Assembly (NCBI RefSeq): GCF_031599675.1
Contig: NZ_CP134223.1
Coordinates: 2,666,001 to 2,730,000 of the forward strand
Origin: Paenibacillus pedocola
GTDB taxonomy: Bacteria; Bacillota; Bacilli; Paenibacillales; Paenibacillaceae
DNA: 64,000 nucleotides
Direction: 5' to 3'
Shown here in pieces: positions 60,585-64,000 of the stretch (its first letter is position 1; each line of letters starts with the position of its first letter). Made by a program: the position numbers and the translations under genes. The notes beneath the pieces were generated by a model. That model was not told the DNA's origin. It was given only the letters and a program-made list of their open reading frames with translations, and searched no databases.

Positions 60585-61835
60585 ATGAAAGACTTAAAGA
60601 CTGTGCTCATCATCGGAATCATCATTGTGGTCTTAATTGTGGCTGCGGTAGCGCTGGAATGGCTGAAGTCCGGGCGGACTGCAGAGACCTTGTCTGCCGG
60701 TAAACCTTATGATGTGGTCACTACATTCAAAAGTGATACGGAGACCAGCCGTGCGTTCACCTGGTACACGGAAGACTCCGGCGCTGCCGGTTTACTGCAG
60801 GTGGTTAAAGGCGGGAAGGCCACTTTTGCCGAAGAGTCTGTAATCAAGGTAGAGGCTGATAATACTGTAATCAAGACAGATAAAGGCAGCAGAGGCGTAC
60901 ATAAGGCGGAGGTTAGCGGGCTTGAGGCAGATACACTCTATACTTACAGAGTGGGTACGGGCAATGAAGGGGAATGGAGTGCAGCGGCACAGTTTACGAC
61001 AGCGGAGGCGGACAGCGATAGTGCAACGTTTATCAATGTAACTGATTCGCAGGGGGTAACGGCGGCCGATTTCGAAAGATGGGGCAAGACGCTGAATAAG
61101 GCGTTCCAGACCTTCCCGGCCGCACAGTTTATTGTGCATAATGGTGACTTAACGGAGACTCCGGAGGATTCGGCGGCCTGGGACAGCTTGTTTAGCAATG
61201 CGGAGCGCTGGGTTACAGGCATCCCGCTGATGCCGGTGACGGGCAATCATGATGAGATAGATGAGAAGGCGGCGGAGTTCACCTCCCATTTTAATTTGCC
61301 GGATAACGGGGCGAAAGGCTCGATCGCGGGGACCTCATATTCCTTCGACTATGGCCCGGTGCATGTGACAGTACTCAATACGGAGAGTAATCTGAAAAAA
61401 CAGGCCGACTGGCTGGAAAAGGATCTGGCGGGTACGGATAAGCAGTGGAAAATCGTGGCGATGCACCGTCCGGCCTATGGCGGCAACACCTATAAGAAGG
61501 TGGAGGACTGGACAGTGATTTTTGATAAATATCAGGTCGATCTGGTCCTTCAGGGTCACAATCATGAATATTCCAGGTCTTATCCGCTGCTTGACGGTGC
61601 CATCGTACCCGAAGGAGAGAAGCCGGTAGGAGCGGCCAGGGGAACGGTCTATGTGGTTACGAACGCTTCCGGTTCAAAGTTTAATGAGAAAAAGGAGGAC
61701 CAGTTCTACCATAAAGTCCATTTTCAGAATAACCAGCCGATGTTCGCCGGGATTACCGTCAGCGGCCGTACGCTCAGCTTTGAGGCATATGATATCGGCG
61801 GCAACAAGCTGGATGAGTTCATACTGACGCATTAG
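60585..61835 (+). CDS. Purple-acid-phosphatase-type metallophosphoesterase
   Basis: 416 residues from ATG 60585 (TAGGAGGG). An alternative TTG at 60522 also has AAAGGAG and would add 21 residues. N-terminal anchor (VLIIGIIIVVLIVAAVALEWL cited in part), a Pur_ac_phosph_N FN3-like domain (TFKSDTETSRAFTWYTED; TLYTYRVGTG), then metallophosphatase: VTDSQG, IVHNGDLTE, PVTGNHDE, AMHRPAYGG, QGHNHEYSRS. The metal ligands are intact. Extracellular, membrane-anchored phosphatase. The Pho-box-like region suggests induction by phosphate starvation. Confidence 0.9.
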   Translation: MKDLKTVLIIGIIIVVLIVAAVALEWLKSGRTAETLSAGKPYDVVTTFKSDTETSRAFTWYTEDSGAAGLLQVVKGGKATFAEESVIKVEADNTVIKTDKGSRGVHKAEVSGLEADTLYTYRVGTGNEGEWSAAAQFTTAEADSDSATFINVTDSQGVTAADFERWGKTLNKAFQTFPAAQFIVHNGDLTETPEDSAAWDSLFSNAERWVTGIPLMPVTGNHDEIDEKAAEFTSHFNLPDNGAKGSIAGTSYSFDYGPVHVTVLNTESNLKKQADWLEKDLAGTDKQWKIVAMHRPAYGGNTYKKVEDWTVIFDKYQVDLVLQGHNHEYSRSYPLLDGAIVPEGEKPVGAARGTVYVVTNASGSKFNEKKEDQFYHKVHFQNNQPMFAGITVSGRTLSFEAYDIGGNKLDEFILTH

Positions 61836-61849
61836 ACAAAGGAGACTTT

Positions 61850-61880
61850 GCTGATTATCATTTAGCAGAGTCTTTTGTTT
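61850..61880 (+). terminator. Terminator after phosphatase gene
   Basis: GACTTTGCTGA / TAGCAGAGTC stem followed by TTTTG; imperfect but well placed 10 nt after the stop. Confidence 0.7.
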
Positions 61881-61962
61881 TACTAAAAATGTAATATTTA
61901 GTGTGAAAATGGTACGATATCTGACGACATATTTCCGAAAAGGTGAACCGTTTTCCCTCCCT

Positions 61963-62000
61963 ATGAAAGCGGTTTTCGCTCTATAATGTAAGCGTTACCA
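61963..62000 (+). promoter_or_regulatory. Two cre-like sites around a TATAAT box
   Basis: TGAAAGCGGTTTTC (61964-61977) and TGTAAGCGTTACCA (61987-62000) each match the CcpA cre consensus TGWAANCGNTNWCA with one or two mismatches. Between them lies TATAAT (61982-61987), the likely -10 of the GH74 gene. This implies catabolite repression. No convincing -35 was seen. Confidence 0.6.
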
Positions 62001-62025
62001 AAATAAAGCATAGGAGGCTGGAATC

Positions 62026-64000
62026 GTGATTCGTAACCGTATCCGAAGAATGGGAATTGTTGTCCTGCTGGCCGCAATGTCAAGCACGTTATTTACTGCC
62101 TTTCCCGCGGTTACTCATGCTGCAGCAAGTGAAACGTACACCTGGAACAGTGTTGTTACCGGAGCTGGCGGAGGATTTGTGCCGGGAATCATTTTTAACC
62201 AGACTGAACCGAATCTGATCTATGCCCGAACGGATATCGGCGGCGCCTACCGCTGGAATCAGGCTTCTGGCAGCTGGACTTCCATCAGTGACGCCGTCGG
62301 CTGGGTAGACTGGAATAAGAATGGCGTGGATGCGCTGGCAACGGATCCCATCAATCCGGACAAGGTATATATGGCCACTGGAACGTACACCAACTCATGG
62401 GATGATAACGGCCAGATTATGCGTTCGAGCGACCGCGGAAACACCTGGCAGTCAACAGCACTTCCTTTCAAAGTCGGAGGCAATATGCCTGGGCGTTCGG
62501 CGGGTGAACGGCTCGTGATTGACCCTAACAAGAACAGTATCCTGTTTTTCGGGGCACGCAGCGGCAACGGCCTGTGGAAGAGTACAGATTCCGGGGTCAC
62601 CTGGTCGAAAGTCAGTTCTTTTCCTAATGTGGGAACGTATATTCAGAACCCCACACTTGATTACGGCAACGATCTAATCGGCTTATCCTGGATTACCTTT
62701 GATAAAAGTACAGGAACACTGGGCAACGCCACCCAGACGATCTATGTCGGTGTAGCAGATACCGCAAGTAGTGTCTACCGCAGTACGGACGGAGGTGCAA
62801 CCTGGGCGGCGGTTCCAGGACAGCCAACAGGATACCTGCCGCATCATGGCGTACTCTCTTCAACGGGCGATCTGTACATCACCTACAGCAATGGAGTTGG
62901 CCCGTATGACGGAAGTAAAGGTGAGGTCTGGAAGTTCAATACCACCAGCGGAGCCTGGACGAACATCAGCCCTTCCTCTGGAACCGACAACTGGTATGGC
63001 TTCGGAGGTTTGGCTGTGGATGCCCAGAATCCGAACACGGTTATGGTCTCCAGCCTGAATGCCTGGTGGCCGGACGAGGTGATCTTCCGCAGTACCAACG
63101 GCGGTGCAACCTGGAGCCGGATCTGGGATTGGGGCAATTATCCTGAGCGGACGTATAAATTCGCGATGAATATTACGGCTGCGCCATGGCTTGATCATGG
63201 AACAACTTCAACTTCCCTCGATCCTTCGCCGAAGCTGGGCTGGATGATGGGCGATCTGGAGATTGATCCGTTCAACTCGAACCGGATGATGTACGGAACG
63301 GGTGCTACCATTTACGGCACGAACAATCTGGGAGCATGGGATACAGGCGGGACTGTCAACATCTCAGTCATGGCTAAGGGTGTAGAGGAGACAGCGGTAC
63401 TGGGCCTGATCAGTCCGCCTTCGGGTGCCCACCTGATTACCGCACTTGGCGATGTGTCCGGTTTCCGGTATGACGATGTAGCGGCAGCACCTGTTAAGTT
63501 CCAGACCAGCCCGTCCTGGGCAACCACGACCGGCATCGATTATGCGGAGTTAAGTCCGTCCTATATTGTCCGTGTAGGCGGTGCGGATAAAGAGAAGACA
63601 CCAAGCATGAAGTCGATCGGGATCTCCAATGACGGGGGTACCAACTGGTATATGCCGAATGCCGAGCCGTCGAATGGAACGAAAACAACGGCCGGACAAG
63701 GCCAGGTCGCAGTATCGGCCAGCGGCAATTCGATCCTGTGGAGCACCTCGGATATCGGAGTCTATTATTCCAAAACCTCGGGCAATTCCTGGACGGCTAG
63801 CACCGGAGTACCTGCGGGAGCAAAGATTGCCTCAGACCGGGTGAATCCGAACAAGTTCTATGCCTTTTATGCAGGCACATTCTATGTCAGCACAGATGGC
63901 GGGGCTACCTTTACCGCTAGCGCGGCGACGGGCTTCCCGACCAATAATGTCGGCAGCCTGCAGCCGAACCAGGCCCAGATCAGCATCAAGGCGATGCCGG
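62026..64000 (+). CDS. GH74 xyloglucanase, 3'-truncated by window edge
   Basis: Starts at GTG 62026 (TAGGAGG) and is open to the end; at least 658 residues. Signal peptide MIRNRIRRMGIVVLLAAMSS...THAAA with cleavage after AAA. GH74 two-propeller architecture: YARTDIGGAYRW carries the first catalytic Asp, and GWMMGDLEIDPFNSNRMMYG carries the second region. Asp-box motifs recur (SSDRGNTW, STDSGVTW, STDGGATW, STNGGATW, STDGGATF). It hydrolyses xyloglucan outside the cell. C-terminal CBM or FN3 domains, usual in Paenibacillus, would lie beyond the window. Confidence 0.93.
   Translation, partial: MIRNRIRRMGIVVLLAAMSSTLFTAFPAVTHAAASETYTWNSVVTGAGGGFVPGIIFNQTEPNLIYARTDIGGAYRWNQASGSWTSISDAVGWVDWNKNGVDALATDPINPDKVYMATGTYTNSWDDNGQIMRSSDRGNTWQSTALPFKVGGNMPGRSAGERLVIDPNKNSILFFGARSGNGLWKSTDSGVTWSKVSSFPNVGTYIQNPTLDYGNDLIGLSWITFDKSTGTLGNATQTIYVGVADTASSVYRSTDGGATWAAVPGQPTGYLPHHGVLSSTGDLYITYSNGVGPYDGSKGEVWKFNTTSGAWTNISPSSGTDNWYGFGGLAVDAQNPNTVMVSSLNAWWPDEVIFRSTNGGATWSRIWDWGNYPERTYKFAMNITAAPWLDHGTTSTSLDPSPKLGWMMGDLEIDPFNSNRMMYGTGATIYGTNNLGAWDTGGTVNISVMAKGVEETAVLGLISPPSGAHLITALGDVSGFRYDDVAAAPVKFQTSPSWATTTGIDYAELSPSYIVRVGGADKEKTPSMKSIGISNDGGTNWYMPNAEPSNGTKTTAGQGQVAVSASGNSILWSTSDIGVYYSKTSGNSWTASTGVPAGAKIASDRVNPNKFYAFYAGTFYVSTDGGATFTASAATGFPTNNVGSLQPNQAQISIKAMP

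Overview
The window reads as a chromosomal segment of a Gram-positive, endospore-forming Firmicute, most likely Paenibacillus. The evidence is inference from content: strong AAGGAGG-type ribosome binding sites, intrinsic terminators after most genes, Bacillales families (Amj, RelP/YwaC, YfiT/BstA, YkvA, YcnI, CotH, SipS, VanY/VanZ) and plant-polysaccharide enzymes (GH51, GH9, GH74). No rRNA, tRNA, CRISPR array, complete transposon or prophage was seen.

Layout. 0-5.5 kb: end of an Asp-box (sialidase-like) protein, a GT4 glycosyltransferase, DinB and YkvA proteins, a TIM-barrel epimerase, and a divergent HxlR/nitroreductase pair. 5.6-9.3 kb: cidA-cidB, then a GH51 arabinofuranosidase divergent from an ArsR-type regulator. 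9.4-19 kb: small proteins, NUDIX, DUF2809, the Amj flippase, a secreted coiled-coil protein behind an intrinsic hairpin, SDR, signal peptidase I, a frameshifted membrane protein, an HD-GYP protein and the alarmone synthetase RelP. 19.2-22.4 kb: an overlapping HAD-GH9-HAD operon with an intracellular GH9 enzyme. 22.4-31.2 kb: BstA-like protein, Cache-GGDEF cyclase, repeat-tailed cupin, YhdH/TetR divergent pair, ACT-malic enzyme and a run of small metabolic genes. 31.3-36.9 kb: three-gene ABC-2 exporter, a GNAT gene behind a leader-peptide attenuator, DinB and an SgrR-like regulator. 37-45 kb: DUF4173, Crp-type regulator, chemotaxis receptor, AraC regulator, EamA exporter, CysK. 45.1-48.4 kb: a vanR-vanS-vanY-vanZ operon without vanH/ligase/vanX. 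48.8-51.1 kb: NarL-type two-component system followed by a YcnI-like copper protein.

51.1-57.1 kb is an AT-rich accessory island. It carries small paralogous, truncated and frameshifted genes of unknown family that resemble an orphan immunity-gene array. It is bounded by a pair of about 108-bp direct repeats (51113 and 56483), with two VOC genes and a cluster of short inverted repeats at its right side.

57.2-61.8 kb holds a VTC / DUF4956 / CotH-kinase operon divergent from a membrane-anchored purple-acid-type phosphatase. The shared intergenic region has 11-bp-phased Pho-box-like repeats. The window ends inside a secreted GH74 xyloglucanase preceded by CcpA-type cre-like sites.

A recurring oddity is that at least six genes have a strong Shine-Dalgarno at normal spacing from a non-canonical start codon (ATT, ATT, ATC, ACG, ATA, CTG), while conventional starts in those frames would cut the protein or lack a ribosome binding site. 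Two of these are supported by alignment to paralogs inside the window. Several genes are also broken by single-base frameshifts, two of them at T-runs. Both observations need read-level checking.
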